Shown: positions 16,167 through 25,355 of the stretch, piece after piece
Numbering within the stretch: position 1 is the first letter of the stretch
Layout: every line of letters begins with the position of its first letter
NCBI GenBank assembly: GCA_964554365.1
Contig: CAZKOJ010000020.1
Location: 1 to 36,556, forward strand
Direction of reading: 5' to 3'
From: Clostridium_AM sp964554365
GTDB lineage: Bacteria > Bacillota > Clostridia > Clostridiales > Clostridiaceae
Length of the DNA stretch: 36,556 nucleotides
Made by a program: the position numbers and the translations under genes
Notes under the pieces: generated by a model
Seen by the model: only the letters and a program-made list of their open reading frames with translations
The model's database searches: none
What the model was told of the DNA's origin: nothing

Positions 16167-16487
16167 TTATTCATTTAAATCATATACTTTTTCAATGACT
16201 ATCATATGCTTAAATCCACCACGTTGTTTTCTTTTATTATCTATAGCTTCTTTTATATCTTTTTCGGAATAATCTAAGGCTTCAGCAAGTACATATACCA
16301 TTTCACATATATCTGCTAATTCTTCTAAACTTCTATTTTTAGTATATTCATCTACTTCCTCAATTAATTTTGCTTCTATAAGAGGTATGAAATCTTTTTT
16401 CCTTGCATAATGATACTCACATCTTTGTCCCTCTTGTAAAATTAATTTAGGAACATTATCTCTAACAAGCTTGTTAAAACACTTCAT
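16167..16487 (-). CDS. MazG-like nucleoside triphosphate pyrophosphohydrolase
   Basis: Protein of 106 residues. The start MKCFNKLVRDNVPKLI is the well-known opening of the short phosphoribosyl-ATP pyrophosphatase-like branch of the all-alpha NTP pyrophosphatase superfamily. Metal ligands are in KLIEEVDEY and SLEELADICEMV, the paired ExxE/D helices. These enzymes hydrolyse (d)NTPs, often damaged ones, to the monophosphate and pyrophosphate. Length is normal for the branch. The ATG follows GGGGGAATAGAC. It appears to stand alone or with the small gene downstream; the substrate is not predictable. Confidence 0.85.
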   Translation of the reverse strand: MKCFNKLVRDNVPKLILQEGQRCEYHYARKKDFIPLIEAKLIEEVDEYTKNRSLEELADICEMVYVLAEALDYSEKDIKEAIDNKRKQRGGFKHMIVIEKVYDLNE

Positions 16488-16647
16488 GTCTATTCCCCCA
16501 ATATTTTAATTTTACTATATTATATCATATAATGCTATTTCAGTCCCCCTATTTTACCGTAAAAATGCTTTTTGCTTCTTCAATACTCAATTTTGTTTTT
16601 TTATGCTATAATTCCTATATATAATGATTTAAAAAAGAGGTGTATTT

Positions 16648-16881
16648 ATGACAAACGATGAAATATATAAACGTATAATTGTTATGCCTAATGTTAAAAG
16701 TGCAATTGCTTATATACAAACTTGTAATATAAATAAGTCTGACTTAAGCAAATTGTGTAAAAGATATAACATATCAATAGAAACTAAAGTTACCAAAGAA
16801 AAAATGATTGATATATTTGTTAATTCTACACTTGGTGTAAAATTAAGAAAGAAGGCAATTAATAAACATAGCAGCAAATAG
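16648..16881 (+). CDS. Small hypothetical protein with SAP-like helical segment
   Basis: Protein of 77 residues, basic, without membrane segment or cysteine motif. The middle, DLSKLCKRYNISIETKVTKE, followed by KMIDIFVNSTLG resembles the helix-extended loop-helix of SAP or Rho-N type nucleic-acid-binding motifs, but the match is by eye and weak. The ATG has an AAAGAGGTG site at good spacing and the codon use fits the neighbours. It is monocistronic, divergent from the MazG-like gene, and followed 62 nt later by a terminator. Confidence 0.7.
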   Translation: MTNDEIYKRIIVMPNVKSAIAYIQTCNINKSDLSKLCKRYNISIETKVTKEKMIDIFVNSTLGVKLRKKAINKHSSK

Positions 16882-16942
16882 AAACTAAGAGACTATATTC
16901 TTATTTGAATATGTTTAAATTTAATAAAAGCAGTACATAATA

Positions 16943-16968
16943 AAGAGCACGGAATTTTCCGTGCTCTT
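16943..16968. terminator. Bidirectional intrinsic terminator
   Basis: Perfect stem AAGAGCACGGAA / TTCCGTGCTCTT with a 2-nt (effectively 4-nt) loop, placed between the small plus-strand gene and the converging dipeptidase gene. The T-run is short on both sides, but the stem is strong. Confidence 0.85.
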
Positions 16969-16983
16969 CTTAGTCTTATATAA

Positions 16984-18375
16984 TTACTTTGCAAGTTCAT
17001 ATATTGTATGAGCATAAATTTTAGCATTCATCATAAGATCGCCAATTTCAATATACTCATTAGCTTGGTGGTCAAGATCTGGTTTTCCTGGGAATATTGG
17101 TCCGAAACCAACTATGTTTGGAAGTTCTTTAGCATATGTTCCTCCACCTATTCCATAAGCCTCTCCCACTGTACCTGTCTGCTCATTATAAACCTTGAGC
17201 ATAGTTTCAACAAGTTTACTATCTTTTGGATAATAAAGAGGCTCATCAGCGTCTACTCTTTCTATCTTAGCGCCACATTCAGCAAACTTTTCTGTAAGTT
17301 TTTTCATAAGCTCTTCACCATTTGCTGTAACAGGATATCTGATATCTAGCCAAAGATCTGCAAGTTCTTCATTTATTTCAGCAACACCAACATTTAATGA
17401 TAATTTTCCTGATGGTGCATCTTCAACTGCTATTCCCAATGAAACACCTTCTGTTTCTAATCCAACATTCTTGTTGAAAAAGTTAATATAATTTGCAAGA
17501 CCACAAGTTCCTTTGGCAATTTTCCCTAAAAATTCAAATGTATGCATTATGGCGTTCTTTCCTAATTCTGGTGTACTTCCATGAGCTGATACACCAACTG
17601 TACGTATAAAAACATCTCCATTAACTATTTCAGCCTTAATACTATATCCTGTTTTAGCTGCAAATTCTTCTACAGCCTTAATAATCATTTCTGTATCCTT
17701 TGTAGCTATTACAACTTCACATTTATCTGGAACCATATTTGGCATCAGTCCACCCTTTATTGACTTAATTGCAATTCCACAATCACAAGCACTTAAAGGC
17801 TTAACAACATGAATTCTTCTTATGCCCTTTTCTGCATTTATAACAGGATACATAGCATCTGGAGTAAATCCAGCTACTGGACCCTTTTCCTTCTTATTAT
17901 AAACGTGCATTTCAGAACTTCCTCTTTCTTCATTTGTTCCAAATATAATTCTAACCTTCTTTGAAATTTTCATATTAAGGTCTTTTATAGCTTTTAATCC
18001 AAAAAGAGCTGCCATTATTGGACCCTTATCATCTAGTGTACCTCTTCCAAACATTTTCTCGTCATGAATTTCTGCTCCATATGGTGGATGAATCCATGAG
18101 TCTCCTTCTGGCACTACATCCATATGACCAAGAACTGCAACATAATCTTCTCCTTCGCCATACTCTGCATATCCATAATATCCTTCTTCTTCTCTGTGTG
18201 TCTTAAATCCAAGGTTTGCTGCAATTTCAAGTGCCTTATCAAGTGCTTTTTCAACACCTTCCCCAAAAGGCATGCCTGGTTTTTCATCATCTGCAACACT
18301 TTTAATTCTAACCACTTCCTGAGTTGCCTTAATAAGTTCATCTTTCATTCCATCAATTTTTTTGTTAAGTTCCAT
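16984..18375 (-). CDS. pepV: PepV-type dipeptidase (M20 family)
   Basis: Cytoplasmic zinc dipeptidase of 463 residues that splits dipeptides with broad specificity, as in PepV of lactic acid bacteria. Metal and catalytic residues are visible: His and Asp in VLGHMDVVPEGDSW, Asp in GRGTLDDKGP, the Glu pair in FGTNEERGSSE, Asp in TPDAMYPVINAEKG, and the late His in PDLDHQANEYIEI; GGGTYAKELPN is typical of the group. Start: ATG codons lie at 18381 and 18375; the GGGGG site is one nt from the first and about 7 nt from the second, so 18375 is preferred (MELNKKIDGMK). It is monocistronic and shares the terminator at 16943. Confidence 0.93.
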   Translation of the reverse strand: MELNKKIDGMKDELIKATQEVVRIKSVADDEKPGMPFGEGVEKALDKALEIAANLGFKTHREEEGYYGYAEYGEGEDYVAVLGHMDVVPEGDSWIHPPYGAEIHDEKMFGRGTLDDKGPIMAALFGLKAIKDLNMKISKKVRIIFGTNEERGSSEMHVYNKKEKGPVAGFTPDAMYPVINAEKGIRRIHVVKPLSACDCGIAIKSIKGGLMPNMVPDKCEVVIATKDTEMIIKAVEEFAAKTGYSIKAEIVNGDVFIRTVGVSAHGSTPELGKNAIMHTFEFLGKIAKGTCGLANYINFFNKNVGLETEGVSLGIAVEDAPSGKLSLNVGVAEINEELADLWLDIRYPVTANGEELMKKLTEKFAECGAKIERVDADEPLYYPKDSKLVETMLKVYNEQTGTVGEAYGIGGGTYAKELPNIVGFGPIFPGKPDLDHQANEYIEIGDLMMNAKIYAHTIYELAK

Positions 18376-18381
18376 TTCCAT

Positions 18382-18824
18382 TCCCCCTATTCTTGATTAC
18401 TAATATTAATAGTAATCTATGCTTATTTATTTAAATATCTTAGATACATATTTATCTATGGTTTACGTCTCTAATCTTTGATGTGAATTTTCTTTTGAAA
18501 AAAGTCTACTGTATCACATATAGTATCTTCTTTATTTACATTAAAACACACTTTATTATACTTTCTATTGTATACCGTTTTTTTACATATTTCAATGCAT
18601 TTGAATTATTTATTGAGTTTAATATTTATCATGGTAAAATTCCGTCAAATTTACATATATAATTAGACGGAATTATTTCAAAAGTCAGGATATTAAGTTT
18701 TCCTCATTCATTGCAGTTAACCCTATAAATTAATCAGTTTATAACTTATAATATACATATATTAAATGAATTAGCGATAGATAAGACTGTTAAATTTAAC
18801 AAAGAAAGGATGACTAAATAACAA
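18382..18824. other. Intergenic region with an unassigned inverted repeat
   Basis: About 440 nt of AT-rich spacer between divergent genes. The only strong structure is the inverted repeat at 18638-18674, listed separately. I see no small gene with a ribosome binding site. Just before the next gene ATGACTAAATAA forms a three-codon frame that is probably chance. Confidence 0.4.
18638..18674. repeat. Inverted repeat in intergenic region
   Basis: Perfect 9-bp arms AATTCCGTC / GACGGAATT with a 19-nt AT-rich loop, followed on the plus strand by ATTTC and not by a T-run. The GC-rich core stands out in this background. It could be an operator, an orphan terminator or part of a small RNA; no flanking feature decides. 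Confidence 0.4.
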
Positions 18825-19115
18825 ATGGAACATAATATAAAATCTGATAAATATCTTCCTCAAATAAATAAAAAATGGTGCCAACTAAAACCAAAACAAC
18901 AAATATGGATTTCTAATCTATTAAGAGACAGATATATTAAATTTGTATTGGAAAATGGTAGAAAGCCTAATAAGACCGAAAAAGAATTTATTGTTGCTTG
19001 TGTCTACTTAGAAATAGATGAAAAGGGACTATGTATACCTGTAAATGAAATAAGAAAATACTTTCAAAGTAAAATTCTAAAATATGATAGTTCTATAGAA
19101 AAGTTAGGTTATTAG
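18825..19115 (+). CDS. Hypothetical protein (96 residues)
   Basis: Not recognised. A basic, soluble, probably helical protein with several aromatic residues (INKKWCQLKPKQQIWISNLL, then RDRYIKFVLENGRKPNKTE). No membrane segment, signal or metal motif is visible. An in-frame stop directly precedes the ATG at 18825, so the start cannot be further upstream. The only ribosome binding site candidate (AAAGAAAGG) is about 14-16 nt away, longer than normal. The coding looks real from composition and codon use. It is 104 nt upstream of the DMT-permease gene on the same strand, perhaps unrelated to it. Confidence 0.65.
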   Translation: MEHNIKSDKYLPQINKKWCQLKPKQQIWISNLLRDRYIKFVLENGRKPNKTEKEFIVACVYLEIDEKGLCIPVNEIRKYFQSKILKYDSSIEKLGY

Positions 19116-19219
19116 GCATATGGAGGTAAGTATCAAAAATACTAATTTAATGTTATAATCTTATGGGAATTTAACACAAATTCTAAATATATTTAGTTTT
19201 ATGGAGGCGTGAATCAGAT

Positions 19220-20170
19220 ATGCTTAAAGACAGCAAACGGAAAGGCTTTATTTTAGTTATTATAGCTGCATTATTCTGGGGATGCATGGGTGTACCCACT
19301 AAAAATTTAGGTGATTTAAATTTTGACTCATTTTCAGTATCATTCTTCAGAACATCTATATCTGCAGTTTTTTATTTTTTATATTGCTTAAAGAAAAAAC
19401 CTTCTTTACTAAAGATAGATAAAAAAGGAACTATATTTTTTATAATTTATGGAGTTATAGCCTTCGGTGCTACTTTTATTCTTTATAATATTACAGTAAA
19501 TTATATTTCCATAGCTTTAGCCACTATGTTTATGTTTACTAGTCAAGTTTGGGTGGTAATTCTTTCTTATTTTATATTTAAAGAAAAATTTACTGTAAAA
19601 AAAATTGCCGCTCTATCATTAACTTTTATTGGCTGTTTTATGATGTGTAAAGTGTATAATCTTAGTAGTATTCATTTAAATGTAACTGGTATTATTTTTG
19701 GACTTATGTCTGGTTTTACCTTTGCTCTTCAAATTATTTTTGCTAAGATAAACTCTAATAAATATAACCAAGATACTCTGCTAGCGTATTCTTTTATATT
19801 TGCTTCAATATTTTTAATTCCTTTTATGAATGTAAAAAACACTTTGCATATATTGGGACATTCTAATAATATATATTTTATATTAAAAAATATATTTATA
19901 CTTGGAGTTTTAAATACAGCCATAGCCAATGGTGCTTATGTAAAATCTGTACAATATATAGAAGTTGGAGTGGCTAGTATTATAGCTTCTTCTGAAATTG
20001 TTATAGCTTCAATTATAGCTTATTTTGTATTTTCCCAAGCCTTGGATATGGTACAAATTGTAGGTATGATTTTGATTCTTCTATCAATTATACTATTAGA
20101 AATTAAGAAGGAATCCTTAACTAAACTATTTAGCTCGCATAACAATTCTAAAGAAAATTTTAATTTATAG
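19220..20170 (+). CDS. EamA/DMT superfamily permease
   Basis: Integral membrane protein of 316 residues with ten predicted helices in two EamA repeats. The first runs from about 10 to 145 and opens with GFILVIIAALFWGCMGVPTK, the usual EamA start; the second from about 155 to 290 contains GLMSGFTFALQIIFAKI and ends in a hydrophobic stretch (VQIVGMILILLSIILLEIK). Members export or import small metabolites such as amino acids, drugs or nucleotide-related compounds; the substrate is not predictable. The site is GGAGG, 12 nt before the ATG. A terminator follows. Confidence 0.9.
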   Translation: MLKDSKRKGFILVIIAALFWGCMGVPTKNLGDLNFDSFSVSFFRTSISAVFYFLYCLKKKPSLLKIDKKGTIFFIIYGVIAFGATFILYNITVNYISIALATMFMFTSQVWVVILSYFIFKEKFTVKKIAALSLTFIGCFMMCKVYNLSSIHLNVTGIIFGLMSGFTFALQIIFAKINSNKYNQDTLLAYSFIFASIFLIPFMNVKNTLHILGHSNNIYFILKNIFILGVLNTAIANGAYVKSVQYIEVGVASIIASSEIVIASIIAYFVFSQALDMVQIVGMILILLSIILLEIKKESLTKLFSSHNNSKENFNL

Positions 20171-20223
20171 TTCTTTTTTGAAAGGCATTATGCTGTTTTT
20201 AATTTTCACCACAAAGTACAAAC

Positions 20224-20271
20224 AAAAGAGACCTAAACTCCTTAATACTTAAGGTTTTTCAGATCTCTTTT
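20224..20271. terminator. Bidirectional intrinsic terminator between converging transporter genes
   Basis: Outer stem AAAAGAGACCT / AGATCTCTTTT (one mismatch) and inner stem CCTTAA / TTAAGG around TAC, with A/T-rich flanks. It separates the DMT-permease gene (plus) from the MATE gene (minus). Confidence 0.85.
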
Positions 20272-20311
20272 ACTGTTTTTTTAATAAGATCTTGCTTCAA
20301 TCTCCATGAAG

Positions 20312-21706
20312 CTATTTTCCTACTTCAATGATTATAGATGAATTTTGCTTAATAATAGCTTTTCTTTTCCATCTACCTGTTTTATAGTATATAAAAGCTA
20401 AAAAGAAACTTACTACAAAACTTAAAGCTATTCCCATGCCTACTCCATTTATACCAAAATATCTAGAAAACAACTTAGCAAAAGGAACCCTGAAGGCCCA
20501 TAAATTTGCAAATGCAATCATCATAGCAGCTACAGTATCTCCAGCACCATTAAAAAGTCCATTAAATACTATCATGTTACAGATAAATATATAAGGTATA
20601 GCCATTATTCTCAAATAATCTACTCCTATTTTCATAGCATTTACATCTGATTTATTTATAAATGCACTTAGAAGTATATTAGGAATAACTAAACATAAAA
20701 TTGATACTCCAACTATTACTAAAGTATTTATAATAAGTCCGTATTTTATAGTTTTATTCACCCTGTCCATTTTGTTTGCACCTATATTTTGGCCTACAAT
20801 AGCGCAAACTGCTGCATTTATACTGCTAGCAGGCTGAAAAACTATGTTATCTATATTTCCTGCTGCTGCATAAGCAGCTATAGCATCGCTGCCAAATCCA
20901 TTTATATAAGCTTGTATTACCGCGATACCTAATGCAATTATGGTTTGCTGTACACTAGATGGTACTCCTATTTTTATTATCTTTAAAGCTATTACTTTAT
21001 TAAATTTAAATTCCTTTAAAGTTAATGATGCGAATCCACCCTTTTTCTGAAGATATATGAAACTCCATATAAAAGCTATACCTTGTGAAAAAAGCAATGC
21101 TACTGCAGCTCCATTCAACCCCATCTTAGGAAAAGGTCCTATGCCTAACATCAAAAATGGATCTAATATAACATTTATTACTACTGAAACAGCCAAAAAT
21201 TTCAAAGGAGATACCGAATCACCTATAGCCCTAAATATAAAACTTATCAAGTTAAATCCAAATACAAATACTGAGCTGTAACTTATTATTATTAGATAAC
21301 TTTTAGACATCTCTAATATTTCATAAGGTGTATTCATAATCAAAAGTATTTTTTCTGCAAAGAATATAAGACCTAAATTAGTTATTAAAGCTATTATTCC
21401 TATTACTATAAAAGAATTAGCTACTGTACTTTTTATATTTTTGTAATTTTTGGCTCCATAATACTGAGATATAAGTATATTTGTAGACATAGTCATACCT
21501 ATAGCAAATGCCATCATTATGAATCCTATAAGTGAACTTATAGAAGCTGCACTTAAAGCTTCCTTTCCAAGAAATTTTCCTGCCCACATTCTATTTACCA
21601 TAGTATATGATATTTGAAGCAGATTGCCTAAAAATAAGGGTACCGAAAATTTTATTATATGTTTTCGTATATTTCCCTCAGTCATATTAATTCCTGTTTT
21701 TGTCAT
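20312..21706 (-). CDS. MATE family multidrug/metabolite exporter
   Basis: Membrane protein of 464 residues with twelve predicted helices in two halves, the layout of the MATE family, which exports cationic drugs or metabolites by Na+ or H+ antiport. The start KHIIKFSVPLFLGNLLQISYTM matches the family opening; the repeated GAAVALLFSQGIAFIWS and GVGMGIALSFVVSFFLAF are the usual Gly/Ala-rich helices 6 and 12. The ATG at 21706 has AAGGGAG at good spacing; a second ATG seven codons on is less well placed. It is monocistronic. The closest subgroup appears to be the DinF/MepA-like clostridial exporters, but the substrate is open. Confidence 0.92.
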   Translation of the reverse strand: MTKTGINMTEGNIRKHIIKFSVPLFLGNLLQISYTMVNRMWAGKFLGKEALSAASISSLIGFIMMAFAIGMTMSTNILISQYYGAKNYKNIKSTVANSFIVIGIIALITNLGLIFFAEKILLIMNTPYEILEMSKSYLIIISYSSVFVFGFNLISFIFRAIGDSVSPLKFLAVSVVINVILDPFLMLGIGPFPKMGLNGAAVALLFSQGIAFIWSFIYLQKKGGFASLTLKEFKFNKVIALKIIKIGVPSSVQQTIIALGIAVIQAYINGFGSDAIAAYAAAGNIDNIVFQPASSINAAVCAIVGQNIGANKMDRVNKTIKYGLIINTLVIVGVSILCLVIPNILLSAFINKSDVNAMKIGVDYLRIMAIPYIFICNMIVFNGLFNGAGDTVAAMMIAFANLWAFRVPFAKLFSRYFGINGVGMGIALSFVVSFFLAFIYYKTGRWKRKAIIKQNSSIIIEVGK

Positions 21707-21826
21707 AGAATTTCTCCCTTTATAATGATTATTTTGTAAATCATGTAAAATTATATCACAACACTTTGTTTTTTAAAACAAGGAAGCATACATAAATTTG
21801 TATACTCCCTAACTGACTGCTCCTTG

Positions 21827-23869
21827 CTACAATGATTTATTCAATACTTTTTCAATAAATACCCTTACAAGCTCTGGATCAAACTGAATACCTGCATTTA
21901 TTTGTAGTTCTTTTATAGCAGCTTCCTCTGGTAAAGCTCTACGATAACTTCTTTCGCTGGTCATGGCATCATAGGAATCAAGTATAGCTATAATTCTCGA
22001 TTGAAGTGGTATTTCTTCTCCCTTTAAATTTTTAGGATATCCCATTCCATTCCATCTTTCATGATGACCTAATATGTATTCTGCCATTTCTGACATATCG
22101 TTTACTGTATTAAGTATCCTATAACCTATTTCTGGATGACGCTTGATTTCTTCCCATTCATCAGATGTGAGTTTTCCCTGCTTATTAAGTATATTTTCTT
22201 CTATAGCTATTTTCCCTATATCATGAAGCAATCCAACTGTTTTAAGTTCCTCAATTTCACCTTCTGGTAAGCCAAGGGCATTACCCATACTTACACATAA
22301 TGCTGAAACTCTATGGGAGTGCTGTTCTTCCCTTTTGTTTTTTTCATAAAGGGTATTAATAATAGCACTTATAGTTTTTCCTCTCATACTTGGGCTTTCA
22401 AATAATTTTTTCTTATACATATAATCTTCAGCTTTTTTAAAAATTTCTTGAATTTTTTCTTCCTCATTCTTCTTAGTTCCATATCCAAAAGAAACAGATA
22501 TATCAAGAGAGGATACTTTTTCTTTTAATGCTATGTCTTTAATGTGTTTAATAATTTGTTCTGTTTCATAAATATCTGTTTTTGGTAACAGGATCATAAA
22601 TTCATCCCCTCCCAGTCTAGCAACAATGTCATTATCTCGACATCCCTTTATCATAACTTCTGCCACTTTTTTAAGCAGTTCATCTCCTATGTCATGACCA
22701 AAAGAATCATTGACAAGCTTTAAACCGTTCACATCTGCCATAACAATAGTCAAAGGGAAATTTTTTTCTACATCTAGTCGCTTTAACTCCTCTTCAAAAA
22801 ACCTTCTATTATATAAACCTGTTAGTTGGTCGTGATAGCTTAAATATTCCATTTTCTGTTCCATTTGTTTTCGTTCAGTAATATCCGTAACTATTACTGC
22901 AAATTGTAATGGCTTTGTTCTGTATGCCAGCACATCATAACATCTACCCAGTTCTCTTGCATAATTTTCATAATGCAGAGGTTCCCCAGTTTTTGCTACG
23001 TGACCAAATTTTTCAATCCAGTAATTTTCGATATCAGGGAGTACTTCAAGAACAGTTTTTCCTAAAATATCTTTCTTTTTTAACCCTGTTAATTTTTCAT
23101 AACTTTCATTTGCCTCTAAAAACCTATAGTTTATAACCTCTTCCTCCTTATTAAGAATCACTTCATGAAGTGCTACTCCTTGCTGCATTTGATTTACAAG
23201 TGCTTTGTACTTTTCTTCACTTCTTTTTACTTCTAATTCATTTTGTCTTTCAACGGTAATGTTCCTTGAAATAGCCAATACTTCTCTCTTACTATTTCTT
23301 ACCATCCTAAGTTCATAATACTGTTCTTTATCTGAAACTTTCAATTTATATTCAAATCTTTGTAGCCCTCCACTTTTAAGCACTAATTGCATTTTTTCAT
23401 AGCCTATTTTTGCTATTTCTTTAGGAATAACTTGCCAGATGGTTTTCCCAATAAAAGCTTCCTTTGGCATTAGCAAAAGTTCTTCATTATTAACCTGACA
23501 ATCTATAAAACGCCCCTCATGATTAATGACAAATAATAAATCAGGCATGGCTTTAATAATATTCCTGCTTTTTTCTTCACTTTTACTTAATTTTTTTTCT
23601 GTTAAATCAACTTTTTTTAGAAGAGTGCTTATTAATAAATAAAGAATAATTGAAGTTACAATAACATATATCCATCCTTTATATGTACTCATACTTGTAA
23701 GCATATTCTTATTGCTAATAAGTTCATTTGCAATTCTATCTGAAAAGTAAATCCAAAAAAATCCTATTACCAAATATATTAGGCATATTTTAATGCACTC
23801 ATATTTTAATTTGTTTTTTTCATTTATTTTTAAGATTGAGCAAATTTTTTTTCTTATTGATAAAATCAT
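21827..23869 (-). CDS. Membrane PAS-PAS-GGDEF-HD-GYP cyclic-di-GMP turnover protein
   Basis: Protein of 680 residues. Two helices (about 25-43 and 64-84) anchor it, followed by PAS domains at about 100-208 and 218-335, a GGDEF domain at about 340-490 and an HD-GYP domain at about 500-675. The diguanylate cyclase site GGDEF (420-424) is intact, as is the inhibitory site RxxD (Arg411 to Asp414), so product feedback is expected. The HD-GYP part has LLHDIGK (549-550), GHHERWNGMGYP (601-612) and the expected following motifs. It may therefore both make and degrade c-di-GMP, with the PAS domains setting the balance. The start has GGAGGG. Monocistronic. Confidence 0.94.
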   Translation of the reverse strand: MILSIRKKICSILKINEKNKLKYECIKICLIYLVIGFFWIYFSDRIANELISNKNMLTSMSTYKGWIYVIVTSIILYLLISTLLKKVDLTEKKLSKSEEKSRNIIKAMPDLLFVINHEGRFIDCQVNNEELLLMPKEAFIGKTIWQVIPKEIAKIGYEKMQLVLKSGGLQRFEYKLKVSDKEQYYELRMVRNSKREVLAISRNITVERQNELEVKRSEEKYKALVNQMQQGVALHEVILNKEEEVINYRFLEANESYEKLTGLKKKDILGKTVLEVLPDIENYWIEKFGHVAKTGEPLHYENYARELGRCYDVLAYRTKPLQFAVIVTDITERKQMEQKMEYLSYHDQLTGLYNRRFFEEELKRLDVEKNFPLTIVMADVNGLKLVNDSFGHDIGDELLKKVAEVMIKGCRDNDIVARLGGDEFMILLPKTDIYETEQIIKHIKDIALKEKVSSLDISVSFGYGTKKNEEEKIQEIFKKAEDYMYKKKLFESPSMRGKTISAIINTLYEKNKREEQHSHRVSALCVSMGNALGLPEGEIEELKTVGLLHDIGKIAIEENILNKQGKLTSDEWEEIKRHPEIGYRILNTVNDMSEMAEYILGHHERWNGMGYPKNLKGEEIPLQSRIIAILDSYDAMTSERSYRRALPEEAAIKELQINAGIQFDPELVRVFIEKVLNKSL

Positions 23870-24196
23870 ATTAACCCTCCACTACCATTATATTACATTA
23901 GATGTTACTGAATTTATTACTCTTAAATATCCTTTTTATTTTAATATATTAGAACTCTTTTTACAAAAATCTAATATTACATTTTTCTCTCTCATCTCAT
24001 TCTTCAAATTAAAAACAAATTCATAAGTTTTTATACTACTGAATTATCGTACTACATTGCTTTAATATGAATACATTATATCTTTATTTTATATTAATAA
24101 TAATATACTTCTTAATAGTATTATTTGTAGCAATGTGATACTATTAGTTGATTTAAAGAAATAAAAATATACACTTTTAATGAAAGGTAAGAAATA
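23870..24196. other. Divergent intergenic region, nothing assigned
   Basis: About 330 nt of AT-rich sequence between the c-di-GMP gene (minus) and the helicase gene (plus). It must hold promoters for both, but I find no convincing hexamer pair, inverted repeat or small gene. Confidence 0.4.
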
Positions 24197-25306
24197 ATGG
24201 ATTTTAAGAATTTAGGAATTAGTGAAGGTATAATAAGGGTATTAAAGAACTCAGGTATTACTAAACCAACCCCGATTCAAGAAGAGAGTATTGGATTTAT
24301 CAAAGAAGGAAAAGATGTTATAGCAGAAGCACAGACTGGTACTGGAAAAACGCTTGCATTTTTACTTCCTATTTTTGAAAATATATCAACGGATATAAAT
24401 GAAGTTCAAGTATTAATTATATCTCCTACAAGAGAACTAGCTATTCAAATAACTGAGGAGGCTATGAAACTTAAAGAAGCTAAAGATATAAATATTTTAT
24501 CAGCATATGGTGGGAAAGACATTGGCTCTCAACTTAAAAAGCTAAAGAAAAACATTCACCTAGTTATTGCAACTCCTGGTAGACTTTTAGATCATATTAA
24601 AAGAAAAACAATTGATCTTAGTCACTTAAAAACATTAGTATTAGATGAAGCAGATCAAATATTATTTATGGGCTTTAAAAATGATATTGACGCTATCATA
24701 AATGTAATCCCTAAAAAGCGTCAGACACTATGTTTTTCTGCAACTATGAATTCTCAAGTTAAAAAATTAGCCTACAGATATATGGTTGATCCTATAGTTG
24801 TTGCTATAAAAAAAGAAGAAGTTACACTTAATAATATTAAACAACATGTAGTAGAGACTACAGATAGAAATAAACGATTTGCTTTATGTAAGGCTTTGGA
24901 TCAAGATGCTCCCTTTATGGCTATTATATTTTGCAGAACCAAAAGAAGAGCAGATGATCTTGAAATAGTACTTTACCAACGTGGATATAACTGCGTAAAG
25001 CTGCATAGTGATATACCTCAATCAAAACGTGAAAGAATAATGAAATCTTTTAGAAATGCAGATATTCAGTATTTAATAGCTACAGATGTAGCCTCTAGAG
25101 GTTTAGATATAAGTGGAGTTAGTCATATATATAATTATGACATTCCTGAAAATGTAGAAGGCTATATACATCGCATTGGTAGAACAGGAAGAGCCGGTGA
25201 AGAAGGATACACTTGTCTATTTGTAGACGAAAAGGATAGAAGAACTTTAGAAGAAATAGAAAGAACCATCAAATTTAAAATACCTAGAAGAGAATTAAAT
25301 ATATAA
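24197..25306 (+). CDS. DEAD-box ATP-dependent RNA helicase, minimal core
   Basis: Helicase of 369 residues that unwinds short RNA duplexes, as in ribosome assembly, mRNA decay or cold adaptation. All motifs are present in order: Q motif around ITKPTPIQ, I AQTGTGKT, Ia PTREL, Ib TPGRLLD, II DEAD, III SAT, V ATDVASRGLD and VI HRIGRTGRAG. The protein stops soon after motif VI (ERTIKFKIPRREL), without the basic or RNA-binding tail of CshA or DbpA, so it is close to the smallest functional size. The ribosome binding site is AAAGGT. Monocistronic with its own terminator. The specific subfamily is uncertain. Confidence 0.93.
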   Translation: MDFKNLGISEGIIRVLKNSGITKPTPIQEESIGFIKEGKDVIAEAQTGTGKTLAFLLPIFENISTDINEVQVLIISPTRELAIQITEEAMKLKEAKDINILSAYGGKDIGSQLKKLKKNIHLVIATPGRLLDHIKRKTIDLSHLKTLVLDEADQILFMGFKNDIDAIINVIPKKRQTLCFSATMNSQVKKLAYRYMVDPIVVAIKKEEVTLNNIKQHVVETTDRNKRFALCKALDQDAPFMAIIFCRTKRRADDLEIVLYQRGYNCVKLHSDIPQSKRERIMKSFRNADIQYLIATDVASRGLDISGVSHIYNYDIPENVEGYIHRIGRTGRAGEEGYTCLFVDEKDRRTLEEIERTIKFKIPRRELNI

Positions 25307-25309
25307 ATT

Positions 25310-25345
25310 TTAGTTAGAGCCCTGTCAAAATAGAGCTCTAACTAA
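25310..25345. terminator. Intrinsic terminator between converging genes
   Basis: Perfect 11-bp stem TTAGTTAGAGC / GCTCTAACTAA with a 14-nt loop and a T-run on the plus side. It starts right after the helicase stop codon and lies just beyond the ABC-F gene on the other strand. Confidence 0.85.
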
Positions 25346-25355
25346 TTTTCTCATT

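Noticed and set aside
17008..18396. Several frames of 60-113 codons over the dipeptidase gene
   Set aside because: All lie across the PepV-type gene, whose catalytic motifs are complete; they lack ribosome binding sites.
18810..18821. Three-codon frame ATGACTAAATAA before the 96-residue gene, as a possible regulatory micro-frame
   Set aside because: The AAAGG site is directly adjacent to its ATG, too close for initiation, and such short frames are common by chance in this composition.
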